The position numbers were made by a program, and so were the translations under genes. Positions 32,601 through 38,396 of a stretch of DNA of 38,396 nucleotides are shown one piece after another (the stretch's first letter is position 1; the number at the start of each line of letters is the position of its first letter). Below the pieces are notes generated by a model that saw only the letters and a list, made by a program, of their open reading frames with translations, was not told the DNA's origin and ran no database searches. Location: the NCBI GenBank assembly GCA_944385765.1, contig CALWYL010000014.1, positions 1-38,396 on the forward strand. Reading direction: 5' to 3'. The stretch comes from an uncultured Oscillospiraceae bacterium (GTDB taxonomy: Bacteria > Bacillota > Clostridia > Oscillospirales > Oscillospiraceae).

Positions 32601-32624
32601 GCCCCGGCCGGGCCCGTCTTTTTA
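32601..32624 (+). terminator. Weak hairpin terminator
   Basis: GGCCC and GGGCC form a 5-bp stem around a five-base loop, followed by CGTCTTTTTA. It would end a transcript covering the 20-residue reading frame. Confidence 0.45.
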
Positions 32625-32639
32625 TATAGTATCAGCCAA

Positions 32640-32673
32640 AAAGCGTGCCCGCAGGTACTTGCGGGCACGCTTT
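32640..32673. terminator. Terminator of the CNNM-family gene
   Basis: A perfect 14-bp stem, AAAGCGTGCCCGCA with its complement, and a six-base loop; on the minus strand it is followed by TTTT. It also faces the rightward transcripts. Confidence 0.8.
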
Positions 32674-32687
32674 CACTTTCACTTATG

Positions 32688-33782
32688 TTACGCGTCCTCC
32701 TGAGCGCCGTCTCCGGACAGCTCATTGCCGCTGCCGGGCTCATCGCTCTCGCCGTCGAGCTCGCCGACCAGCTGCTCGAGCAGGTCGTTGAGCGTCACAA
32801 TGCCGGTCACGCCGCCGTACTCGTCGAGCACCACCGCCAGCCTTATGCCCTCGCTGCGCATGCGTTTGAAGAGCACGTCGGCCTTGATGCTGTCGGGCAC
32901 AAAGTAGGGCTGCTTGACGGCGGATTTCATGGCCTGCTCCGCGCCGCGCTCCGGCAGCGCGAAATAGTCCTTTATGTCCAGCACGCCCACGACGTGGTCC
33001 GTGGTCTCCTCGCACACGGGATATAGAGAGTGGCGTGAGGAGAATATCTCCCTCTCCCAGTCCTCGGTCGTCTCGTCCGCCCAGAGCACGGCCATCTGAG
33101 TGCGGTGCGTGCAGAACTCCTCCGCGGTCAGGTCGTCGAACTCGAAGAGGTTCTGGATAAACTCGTTCTCGTCCTCGCCGATGGAGCCCTTCTGGCTGCC
33201 CGCCGTGGCCATCATGCGTATCTCCTCCTCGGAGTACTCGTCCTCGTCGCTGTGCGGGTCCACGCCGATGAGGCGGAGCACGCCGTTCACGGAGGCGCTC
33301 AACAGGCTGACAATGGGCTTGAACACCTGCGATATGGCATAGAGCATGCCCGCCAGCTTGAGCGAGACGCCCTCGGGGTTCTTCATGGCCAGGCGCTTGG
33401 GCACCAGTTCGCCGAAGATAAGGGTGATGTACGAGAGTATGATGGTGACGACCACCACGCCGACGGCGACCAGCGCGCTGCGGCTGACGCTCAGGCCGAT
33501 GGCTATGAGCCCGTCGGCTATCACGCCGGCGAAGTTCGTGGCGGCGGCGGCGGAGCCGAAATAACCGGAGAGCGTGATGGCTATCTGTATGGTGGAGAGG
33601 AACCTCTCCGGCTGCTCGGTCATTTTCTTCAGCTTGACGGCCGCCTTGTTGCCGTCCGCTATCAGCTGGTCGAGCCTCGCGTCCTTGACGGATATCACCG
33701 CGATTTCCGCGCAGGCGAATACGGCGTTGCAGGCGATGAGCACGATTTGCAGGACTAGTTGCCAGACTAATGTTGAGTTCAA
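32688..33782 (-). CDS. CNNM/CorC (HlyC)-family Mg2+ transport protein lacking the C-terminal domain
   Basis: The 364-residue protein has a CNNM (DUF21) membrane domain (about 1-175; NAVFACAEIAVISVKDARLDQL, ITLIFGELVPKRLAMKNPEGVSL), an acidic linker (DPHSDEDEYSEEEIRMM), then a CBS pair (about 205-345) ending ADVLFKRMRSEGIRLAVVLDEYGGVTGIVTLNDLLEQLVGEL. Most bacterial members continue with a CorC_HlyC domain of about 80 residues; here the frame stops after a short acidic Gly/Ser tail. Characterised relatives (CorC, MpfA) move Mg2+. A leader with peptide and terminator lies upstream, and AGGAGG precedes the ATG. Confidence 0.9.
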   Translation of the reverse strand: MNSTLVWQLVLQIVLIACNAVFACAEIAVISVKDARLDQLIADGNKAAVKLKKMTEQPERFLSTIQIAITLSGYFGSAAAATNFAGVIADGLIAIGLSVSRSALVAVGVVVVTIILSYITLIFGELVPKRLAMKNPEGVSLKLAGMLYAISQVFKPIVSLLSASVNGVLRLIGVDPHSDEDEYSEEEIRMMATAGSQKGSIGEDENEFIQNLFEFDDLTAEEFCTHRTQMAVLWADETTEDWEREIFSSRHSLYPVCEETTDHVVGVLDIKDYFALPERGAEQAMKSAVKQPYFVPDSIKADVLFKRMRSEGIRLAVVLDEYGGVTGIVTLNDLLEQLVGELDGESDEPGSGNELSGDGAQEDA

Positions 33783-33829
33783 GTTAAACTTCCTCCTAAA
33801 ATTAAAAGAGACATAAAACGCGCAAAAAC

Positions 33830-33857
33830 GCCCGCACCCCCGGTGAGAGGTGCGCGC
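33830..33857 (-). terminator. Attenuator-like terminator in the CNNM gene leader
   Basis: On the minus strand GCGCGCACC pairs with GGTGCGGGC (one G-G mismatch), followed by GTTTTTG. It sits 5 bases after the stop of a tiny leader reading frame and 47 bases before the CNNM ATG, so it can end transcription before the gene. Confidence 0.65.
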
Positions 33858-33862
33858 GTCTG

Positions 33863-33913
33863 TTATAATCCTATAGAATTATCGGTACTGTTACCAGGGC
33901 CGTCGTCGTCCAT
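33863..33913 (-). CDS. Leader peptide M-D-D-D-G-P..., upstream of the CNNM gene
   Basis: A 16-codon frame, MDDDGPGNSTDNSIGL, starts at ATG 33913 with GAGGA about six bases upstream. An in-frame ATG at 33925 would add MRTA but has its GGAG only two bases away. The predicted promoter starts RNA near 33934, so this is the first thing a ribosome meets. The acidic run at the N-terminus followed by Pro is the kind of sequence that destabilises translating ribosomes at low Mg2+, as known for mgtL of E. coli. Its stop lies 5 bases before the terminator stem. Role as a Mg2+-responsive leader peptide is inferred. Confidence 0.55.
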   Translation of the reverse strand: MDDDGPGNSTDNSIGL

Positions 33914-33940
33914 AGCTGTCCTCATGTCTCCTTTTCCAGT

Positions 33941-33969
33941 ATTAGAACATATTTTAGGCGGTAAGTCAA
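33941..33969 (-). promoter_or_regulatory. Promoter of the CNNM gene leader
   Basis: On the minus strand TTGACT (33969-33964), 17 bp, TCTAAT (33946-33941). It lies just past the stop of the XRE gene and gives an untranslated leader of about 150 bases before the CNNM ATG. Confidence 0.65.
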
Positions 33970-33986
33970 TATGCAAATTGGGCTTT

Positions 33987-34835
33987 TTACCCCTCAACCC
34001 CACCGGCGGCGCCTCCCCGCCTGAGCGCCACGGAGCCGTATATGAGGATGTAGGCGAGGAGCGCGTAACGCGCCACATCGAATGCCCGCATGAGCGCACT
34101 GCCCAACAGGGCCTGCGCATCAATGCTGCCGGCCAGCATGTAGAGCGGCGTTCGCAGAAAATACGCCGCCGCATACAGCGCGGCGCACAGCCCCAGGCGC
34201 AGCCAGGGCCTGCGCGACCGCAGCTCCGTATCGCGGAAACTGCGCATGCCGCAGACGATAAGCCCTATGCTGCAGCCCAAGAGCGCTATATAGATGATGC
34301 CGCGCATGGGGTTGTTGTATGGCGCCCAGAAGTGCAGGTCTGCCTGGCTCACGCCCGTCCCCCATTTGATATACCAGAGCACCGGCAGATACGCGGCCGC
34401 GAAGCACCAGAAGCCCACATGCCGCCGCGCTTTCAGGCACACCAGACCGCAGAGCAGCAGCGGCGAGGCATAGACGAGCCCCCACAGCCCGCCTCCCAGC
34501 AAAAACAGCAGTATGGCCAACGCCGCGCCGGTGCACAGCAGAGCCACGCCGGCTACAAAGCGCCTGTGCGGCGCAGCGTATGTCCCCTGCGCGCGTTCCG
34601 CGCCGCCGCCCTCCGGCGTGGTGTCTTTTTCCGTGCCCTCCACGCCGAGCACCAGCTCGTCGAGCGAGACGCCGAACAGCTCGGCCAGCGCCGCCACTTT
34701 CTCCAGCTCCGGCGTGGCCGCGCCTGTCTCCCATTTGGAGACGGACTGCCTGGAGACGCCGAGTTTAGCGGCCAGCTCCTCCTGCGACATGCCGCGCTCG
34801 CCTCTCAGCCGGCCTATGTTATTTGAAAGCTCCAT
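33987..34835 (-). CDS. XRE-family regulator fused to a membrane domain
   Basis: The 282-residue protein has an N-terminal Cro/C1-type helix-turn-helix (about 1-60: NIGRLRGERGMSQEELAAKLGVSRQSVSKWETGAATPELEKVAALAELFGVSLDELV), an acidic linker and then six or so membrane helices (about 73-280). Such membrane-tethered XRE proteins are frequent in Clostridia; signals and targets are mostly unknown. The ATG at 34835, with GAGAGG upstream, is preferred because the HTH starts here. A palindrome lies between two upstream promoters. No good terminator follows. Confidence 0.85.
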   Translation of the reverse strand: MELSNNIGRLRGERGMSQEELAAKLGVSRQSVSKWETGAATPELEKVAALAELFGVSLDELVLGVEGTEKDTTPEGGGAERAQGTYAAPHRRFVAGVALLCTGAALAILLFLLGGGLWGLVYASPLLLCGLVCLKARRHVGFWCFAAAYLPVLWYIKWGTGVSQADLHFWAPYNNPMRGIIYIALLGCSIGLIVCGMRSFRDTELRSRRPWLRLGLCAALYAAAYFLRTPLYMLAGSIDAQALLGSALMRAFDVARYALLAYILIYGSVALRRGGAAGGVEG

Positions 34836-34856
34836 GCCTCTCGCCTCCCGTAACGC

Positions 34857-34886
34857 AGTATACCCGCTCGCCCGCCCAAGAGTCAA
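34857..34886 (-). promoter_or_regulatory. Proximal promoter of the XRE gene
   Basis: On the minus strand TTGACT (34886-34881), 18 bp, TATACT (34862-34857). CAACCA, also present in the nearby palindrome, overlaps the -35 region. Confidence 0.6.
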
Positions 34887-34903
34887 CCAATCCGGCTTTG
34901 CAC

Positions 34904-34926
34904 AGCCGCAACCACTGGTTGCGGCT
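34904..34926. promoter_or_regulatory. Perfect palindrome, candidate operator
   Basis: AGCCGCAACC and GGTTGCGGCT flank ACT (10-bp arms). It has no T-run, so it is not a terminator. It lies between the two promoters of the XRE gene, and the half-site CAACCA recurs at 34884-34889, suggesting autoregulation. Confidence 0.5.
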
Positions 34927-34945
34927 GGCTGTTCCTGGACACTTT

Positions 34946-34974
34946 ATTATATCACGCGGGGAAATCCGATTCAA
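34946..34974 (-). promoter_or_regulatory. Distal promoter of the XRE gene
   Basis: On the minus strand TTGAAT (34974-34969), 17 bp, TATAAT (34951-34946). Transcripts from here would contain the palindrome as a hairpin. The rest of the 245-bp gap up to 35031 holds nothing else I can support. Confidence 0.6.
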
Positions 34975-35031
34975 CTTCCCCCCTGCCCTTGCGCCGAACA
35001 GTCCGCGGGAGGATGCGGGCTGTTTACCATC

Positions 35032-35060
35032 TTGAAGTGATGGGATAAGCGTGGTAAAAT
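35032..35060 (+). promoter_or_regulatory. Promoter of the LytTR regulator
   Basis: TTGAAG (35032-35037), 17 bp, TAAAAT (35055-35060) with an extended TGG before the -10. Confidence 0.65.
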
Positions 35061-35080
35061 GAGATAGGGGGTGAGAGCGG

Positions 35081-35788
35081 ATGTACCGGCTTGCGGTGTG
35101 CGAGGACGAGGAACAGGTGAGAGGCGCACTGTGCGCTCTTTGCAGCGAGATACTGGGCGGCTGGGGCGTGGAGCACTCCGTGTCGGCTTTTTCCAGGGCG
35201 GATGAGCTGGAAAGCGCGCTCTCCGCCGGCGAGCGCTTTGACCTGCTGTGCCTGGACATCCTGATGGACGGAAAGACGGGCATTGAACTGGCGAAGCAGC
35301 TGCGCACCTGGGATGAGAACGTGAGCCTGCTCTTTATCACCGGCAGCAGCGATTTTTTGAAAGACGGCTATGCCGTGCGGCCCATACAGTACCTGTTCAA
35401 GCCCGTGGAGCGCTCTGAGCTGGCCGACGCTCTGAGCACCGACCTGCGGCTGCACCATACGCCGGAGACAGTGTCCATACACACGAAAACGGGGGTGTTC
35501 TCCCTGCCCCTTCGCGGGCTGCGCTATATCGAGAGCCAGGACCAAATGGCCGTGGCTTACCTGCCGGATGGCGCGCGCTTTTACCGCATAAACCTATCTG
35601 AGCTGGAGCGCCTGCTGCCTTCGCGGATATTCTGCCGCTGCCACAGGGGCTTCCTGGTGAATATGAGGCACATCTCCGGCATGGACCGCCGGGGCGTGCT
35701 GCTGGACGACGGCACCCTCGTCCCCGTGGGGCGCAGCTACTATGAGCGGGTGCAGGAGCGGTTCGTCCACTATCTCAACACAACCTGA
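35081..35788 (+). CDS. LytTR-family response regulator (AgrA/LytR type)
   Basis: The 235-residue product has a receiver domain (about 1-120; acidic CEDEEQ, phospho-acceptor Asp59 in LLCLDILMDGKTG, Lys in IQYLFKPVE) and a LytTR DNA-binding domain (about 135-230; VFSLPLRGLRYIESQDQM, FCRCHRGFLVNMRHI, LVPVGRSYYERVQERF). LytTR regulators bind pairs of direct repeats about two helical turns apart, often next to the -35 of target promoters. The likely partner kinase is convergent across a shared terminator, not in the same operon. GGGGGTGAGAG precedes the ATG. Confidence 0.92.
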   Translation: MYRLAVCEDEEQVRGALCALCSEILGGWGVEHSVSAFSRADELESALSAGERFDLLCLDILMDGKTGIELAKQLRTWDENVSLLFITGSSDFLKDGYAVRPIQYLFKPVERSELADALSTDLRLHHTPETVSIHTKTGVFSLPLRGLRYIESQDQMAVAYLPDGARFYRINLSELERLLPSRIFCRCHRGFLVNMRHISGMDRRGVLLDDGTLVPVGRSYYERVQERFVHYLNTT

Positions 35789-35790
35789 AA

Positions 35791-35823
35791 ACGGGGCGCC
35801 GCGGCGCCCCGTTGTGTTGTTTT
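35791..35823. terminator. Bidirectional terminator between LytTR regulator and kinase genes
   Basis: ACGGGGCGCC pairs with GGCGCCCCGT around GC, with TTTT on both exits. Outer AACACAAC/GTTGTGTT can compete with the inner stem. Confidence 0.85.
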
Positions 35824-37471
35824 ATGGCACCTGCAGGGCGGTCTCCGCCGTGAAGGTCTCGTCGTCGGAACTTATATTCAGGCGGCTGTGGTATTTTTCC
35901 GCCACGGCGCGCATCTGCATCAGGCCCAGGCCATGTTCGCCGGGGCCTGATTTATCTGTCAGCGGCCGGCCGGCTTCGTCCACGCGCAGCGGCCCCAGGT
36001 AGCTGTTCACGCAGGAGACGGCCAGATAGCCCTGGTGGTATTTGATGTGGCAGCTCACCTCGCGCCTGCGCGGCGCGGGCACGCGTGATGCGGCTTCAAT
36101 AGCGTTGTCGAGCAGGTTGATGAGCAGCGTGCAGAGATCGGCCTCATCTATCTTCAGCCCGGCGGGCACCAGGGCGCTGCAGTGGAAATCAACTTCCTGC
36201 CGTGCGGCCCTGGCGGCGGCATTTTGCAATATGGCGTTGATGGCCCGGTGCTCGGTGTACTGCCGGGGGTCGAGTCGGTCCAGCATGCCGGAGAGCTCGT
36301 CGAGCCGCGCCTTCAGCGCCGCGGCGTCCCCGCCCTCCGCCAGGAGCCGGAGGGCGGATAACTGGTTTTTCCACTCGTGGCGCAGCACCGCCGTCTCGCG
36401 GTGCTTGTCCAGCAGGGACTGGTAGTTCTCCGCCGTCACGCGCTCTTTTACGGCCAGCGCGCGGGCCTCCGCCCGGGTGGCGGACAGCTTGCGGGCCAGC
36501 TCCATCGCGGAGAGCAGCGCGCAGACCGCCACCAGCCAGTGCGTCAGCCAAAAGAGCAGACCGCTGTAGACGCCGGTGGAGAAGAGCACGCGGATTTCGG
36601 AGTCGAGGTAGCCCGCTAGAAAACCGCCCGAGGCGCGGGAGACCAGGTAACAGGCCAGCAGCGCCGCGGCGCTGCAGAGCGTCACGCCTCCCAGCCAGCG
36701 CCAGAACAAGCGGTCCCGGCTGCTCAGCAGGTAGGCCAGCACGGCGAGGGATGAGAGGTTCTGCACCCATTGCCAGGACACGGCGTTCATCAGCGCTTCG
36801 GGGAGGAAATCGAAGCCGAAGCCAACGGCCAGCGGCGCTATGGTCAGTCCGGCAGCGGCGAATATGAGCAGCAGCAGCCTCCAGACGGCCACGCCGTTAT
36901 ACAGCCCCAGAAAAAACAGCGCGCAGAGCAGCAGGAAGAATGCCGCTGTCATGCCGGCGGGGATGGAGTAGTAGTTGGCGTAGGCTATGGAGCCCGCCTG
37001 GTCCATGGGGTCTGACGTAAGGCGCGCCAGGGGCGGGAAAACGCCCTGTGCCTGGCCCAGCGGGCGCAGCTCCATCACCAGCGTGCCGCCGCCCCCGGGC
37101 AGAGGGAGCTGCACCTGGCCCAGGTTGGCCGTGCTGCCGGACTGCAGCGAGGCGGAGCGGTAGATTTCCTGCCCGTCGAGATAGACGGCGATTTCCAGAT
37201 TGGCGACCTCGAATATGAGCCAGTCGCCGTTGGCTGTGTCCGGCGGGACCGTGGCCTCGAAGCGGTAGTATTCCCCCTCGCCTAAGATGGGGATGCCGTC
37301 CGCGGAAAACGGCTCGGCCGCGCCGTCGGCCGTGACCAGCCACTGCCCGCTCCACTCCAGATAGGCAGTGGTGCTCTCATATTTGGCAAAGCGCTGCAAA
37401 AACAGCGCCGTGCCCACGCACAGCAGCAGGAATGCCGCCGCGCAGCAGCAGCGCAGTACCCGTTTTTTCAC
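35822..37471 (-). CDS. GHKL-type sensor histidine kinase with extracellular jelly-roll-like domain
   Basis: The 549-residue protein has a first membrane helix (about 5-25), a beta-rich extracytoplasmic region (about 30-175; VYLDGQEIYRS, LGQVQLPLPGGGGTLVMELRPLGQ) resembling the jelly-roll sensor domains of 7TM-DISM receptors, six or seven helices (about 180-330), a coiled coil, and the DHp LRHEWKNQLSALRLL with the phospho-His. The GHKL ATPase has LLINLLDNAIEAASR and GEHGLGLMQMRAVAEKY. I start it at GTG 37471, 8 bases after AGAGG, rather than GTG 37480. It is the presumed partner of the convergent LytTR regulator; the ligand is unknown. Confidence 0.88.
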   Translation of the reverse strand: MKKRVLRCCCAAAFLLLCVGTALFLQRFAKYESTTAYLEWSGQWLVTADGAAEPFSADGIPILGEGEYYRFEATVPPDTANGDWLIFEVANLEIAVYLDGQEIYRSASLQSGSTANLGQVQLPLPGGGGTLVMELRPLGQAQGVFPPLARLTSDPMDQAGSIAYANYYSIPAGMTAAFFLLLCALFFLGLYNGVAVWRLLLLIFAAAGLTIAPLAVGFGFDFLPEALMNAVSWQWVQNLSSLAVLAYLLSSRDRLFWRWLGGVTLCSAAALLACYLVSRASGGFLAGYLDSEIRVLFSTGVYSGLLFWLTHWLVAVCALLSAMELARKLSATRAEARALAVKERVTAENYQSLLDKHRETAVLRHEWKNQLSALRLLAEGGDAAALKARLDELSGMLDRLDPRQYTEHRAINAILQNAAARAARQEVDFHCSALVPAGLKIDEADLCTLLINLLDNAIEAASRVPAPRRREVSCHIKYHQGYLAVSCVNSYLGPLRVDEAGRPLTDKSGPGEHGLGLMQMRAVAEKYHSRLNISSDDETFTAETALQVP

Positions 37472-37497
37472 AGCCGACACCTCTCTCTTTGACTGAC

Positions 37498-37526
37498 ATT
37501 ATAACCACAACGCACCGCCGGGGCAA
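37498..37526 (-). promoter_or_regulatory. Promoter of the sensor kinase gene
   Basis: On the minus strand TTGCCC (37526-37521), 17 bp, TATAAT (37503-37498), giving a leader of about 20 bases. Confidence 0.6.
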
Positions 37527-37542
37527 GGGCGAACCTGGCGCG

Positions 37543-37575
37543 TGACGTGAACGACGCGTATCTGACGCAGACGAC
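37543..37575 (+). promoter_or_regulatory. Direct repeat, candidate LytTR binding site of the SLH gene
   Basis: TGACGTGAACGAC (37543-37555) and TGACGCAGACGAC (37563-37575) match at 10 of 13 positions and are 20 bp apart. The second copy ends where a -35 should be for the -10 at 37601. This is the layout of LytTR-activated promoters. Confidence 0.5.
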
Positions 37576-37597
37576 ATCTCCACCGGCCCGGGCTTGA

Positions 37598-37606
37598 TGT
37601 TATAAT
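37598..37606 (+). promoter_or_regulatory. Extended -10 of the SLH protein gene
   Basis: TGTTATAAT (37598-37606) with no recognisable -35 at the proper distance, consistent with activator dependence. Confidence 0.6.
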
Positions 37607-37612
37607 TTTAAT

Positions 37613-37639
37613 GGATGGTTTCGCCGCGGCGGGCCATCC
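37613..37639 (+). other. Stem-loop at the 5' end of the SLH mRNA
   Basis: GGATGG and CCATCC enclose an inner CGCCGCGGCG dyad. The predicted transcript begins at or next to it, so it may stabilise the message. Confidence 0.45.
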
Positions 37640-37669
37640 ACAGAAAACCCTGAGGGGAGAGTGTAACGG

Positions 37670-38396
37670 ATGAAAAAGGGAACGGGAAAGCGGCTGATAG
37701 CCGTTATAATGACGCTGTCTATTGTGATGACGATGCTGCCCGTTTCGGCCCTCGGCGCCGGGCGCGTGGGCTTCACGGACGTGCGCGACGGCGACTGGTT
37801 CAGCGAAGCGGTGGACTATGTCGTCAGCCACGGCATATTCAACGGCACGTCCGACACGATGTTTGAGCCCAACGGCGGCATGACCCGCGCGATGATGGTC
37901 ACCGTGCTGGGGCGCGTGGCTCAGATAGATGAGTCCGCTTACAGCGGCGATAGCGGCTTCACTGACGTGGAGCGCGGCAGCTGGTACGAGCCGTACGTGA
38001 GCTGGGCCGTGGAGAGCGGCATCACCCTCGGCGTGGGCGAGGGGCTTTTTGCGCCCAACGACCCCGTGACCAGGGCGCAGATGGCCCTCTTCCTCTATCG
38101 GCTGCTGCAGTATCTGCGCGTATCCGCCCCGGCGGCCGTGACGGACGGCCTGCCCGCGGACTACGACTCCATCCCGGAGTACGCGCGCGAGGCCGCGGAG
38201 CTGATGTGGAAGTGCGGCGTGTTCGAGGGCGGCGGCGACGGGCGCTTTGACCCCGGCCGGCAGCTCACGCGCGCGGAAGTCGCCATGCTGCTTATGCGCA
38301 TAGACAAGCACCTGGTGGACGAGGGCGCCAAGGAGTACCCCGACGGTTCGCAGGACGACGAGGACGACACCCCGGGCACGGTGACGCCCCCCGTCA
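37670..38396 (+). CDS. S-layer homology (SLH) domain surface protein, 3' end cut by window
   Basis: The frame opens at ATG 37670 (GGGGAG about 10 bases upstream) and stays open for 242 codons to the edge. A signal peptide (MKKGTGKRLIAVIMTLSIV...SALGA, about 30 residues) is followed by three SLH repeats: VGFTDVRDGDWFSEAVDYVVSHGIFNGTSD..FEPNGGMTRAM, GFTDVERGSWYEPYVSWAVESGITLGVGEGLFAPNDPVTRAQMA and IPEYAREAAELMWKCGVFEGGGDGRFDPGRQLTRAEVAMLL. SLH trios bind wall polymers and anchor proteins to the surface. After the repeats an acidic Asp/Pro/Thr linker begins (about residue 226). Divergent from the kinase gene and probably regulated by the adjacent LytTR system. Confidence 0.92.
   Translation, partial: MKKGTGKRLIAVIMTLSIVMTMLPVSALGAGRVGFTDVRDGDWFSEAVDYVVSHGIFNGTSDTMFEPNGGMTRAMMVTVLGRVAQIDESAYSGDSGFTDVERGSWYEPYVSWAVESGITLGVGEGLFAPNDPVTRAQMALFLYRLLQYLRVSAPAAVTDGLPADYDSIPEYAREAAELMWKCGVFEGGGDGRFDPGRQLTRAEVAMLLMRIDKHLVDEGAKEYPDGSQDDEDDTPGTVTPPV

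Noticed and set aside
33783-33940. M-box or yybP-ykoY riboswitch upstream of the CNNM gene
   Set aside because: I looked for their conserved cores and did not find them; the leader is better explained by the small frame and terminator.
33863-34174. 103-codon minus-strand frame
   Set aside because: It starts inside the XRE gene in another frame; only its last 16-20 codons, behind their own promoter and ribosome site, are plausible as a leader peptide.
1-38396. CRISPR, prophage, IS element or tRNA/rRNA genes
   Set aside because: No regularly spaced repeats, no integrase or transposase motifs, and no tRNA cloverleaf or rRNA sequence was recognised on either strand by eye.

Overview
The window looks like chromosomal DNA of a spore-forming, GC-rich member of the Clostridia, probably an Oscillospiraceae-like gut commensal. 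The reasons are: the sporulation coat ATPase gene spoIVA, Firmicutes-type gene order (Gls24/Asp23 - nusB - xseA - xseB - ispA, then dxs - tlyA - nadK - argR - recN), RNase J, an xpaC-telA pair, an S-layer-homology (SLH) protein, strong AGGAGG-type ribosome sites and TTGACA/TATAAT-type promoters. Ile is written mostly as ATA despite high GC. I see no rRNA, tRNA, CRISPR array, insertion sequence or phage gene.

Region 1 (1-7143) is a cell-wall remodelling locus. A complete vanG-type cluster (vanR, vanS, vanG, vanXY, vanT, all on +) encodes sensing plus synthesis of D-Ser, ligation to D-Ala-D-Ser, and removal of D-Ala-D-Ala ends. A second two-component system, whose kinase runs off the left edge, is transcribed divergently from vanR. 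Between vanS and vanG lie a VanR-box-like direct repeat, a TATACT -10 and a very long stem-loop that would form the 5' end of the vanG mRNA.

Region 2 (7146-13630) holds spoIVA with a sigma-E type promoter, a DUF436 gene divergent from a DUF3048 lipoprotein - RarD-type transporter pair (two promoters sharing one -35 palindrome), and a large orphan solute-binding lipoprotein. Region 3 (13630-28757, all -) is housekeeping. One operon is dxs-tlyA-nadK-argR-recN-(C_GCAxxG_C_C protein)-tyrS. The next upstream is Gls24/Asp23-nusB-xseA-xseB-ispA. Then come RNase J - dipeptidase - ArsC-like protein, and rpe-recR.

Region 4 (28758-32680, +) is an envelope-stress-like operon, xpaC-telA-lemA-like-TPM protein, from a good promoter. 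Its last reading frame runs through a canonical intrinsic terminator before its stop codon. Region 5 (32688-38396) contains a shortened CNNM/CorC-family Mg2+ transport protein gene. Its 5' leader encodes a tiny peptide beginning M-D-D-D-G-P and then an intrinsic terminator, which I infer is a translation-coupled Mg2+-sensing attenuator. Next are an XRE-type membrane regulator with a palindrome between two promoters, a LytTR response regulator convergent with its likely GHKL sensor kinase, and an SLH surface protein (cut by the right edge). The SLH promoter has a -10 but no -35, and is preceded by a LytTR-like direct repeat.

The most interesting leads are the CNNM leader peptide/attenuator, the terminator-before-stop of the TPM gene, the LytTR-to-SLH link, and the 5' stem-loop of the vanG transcript. 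All function calls come from reading motifs by eye; no database search was run.
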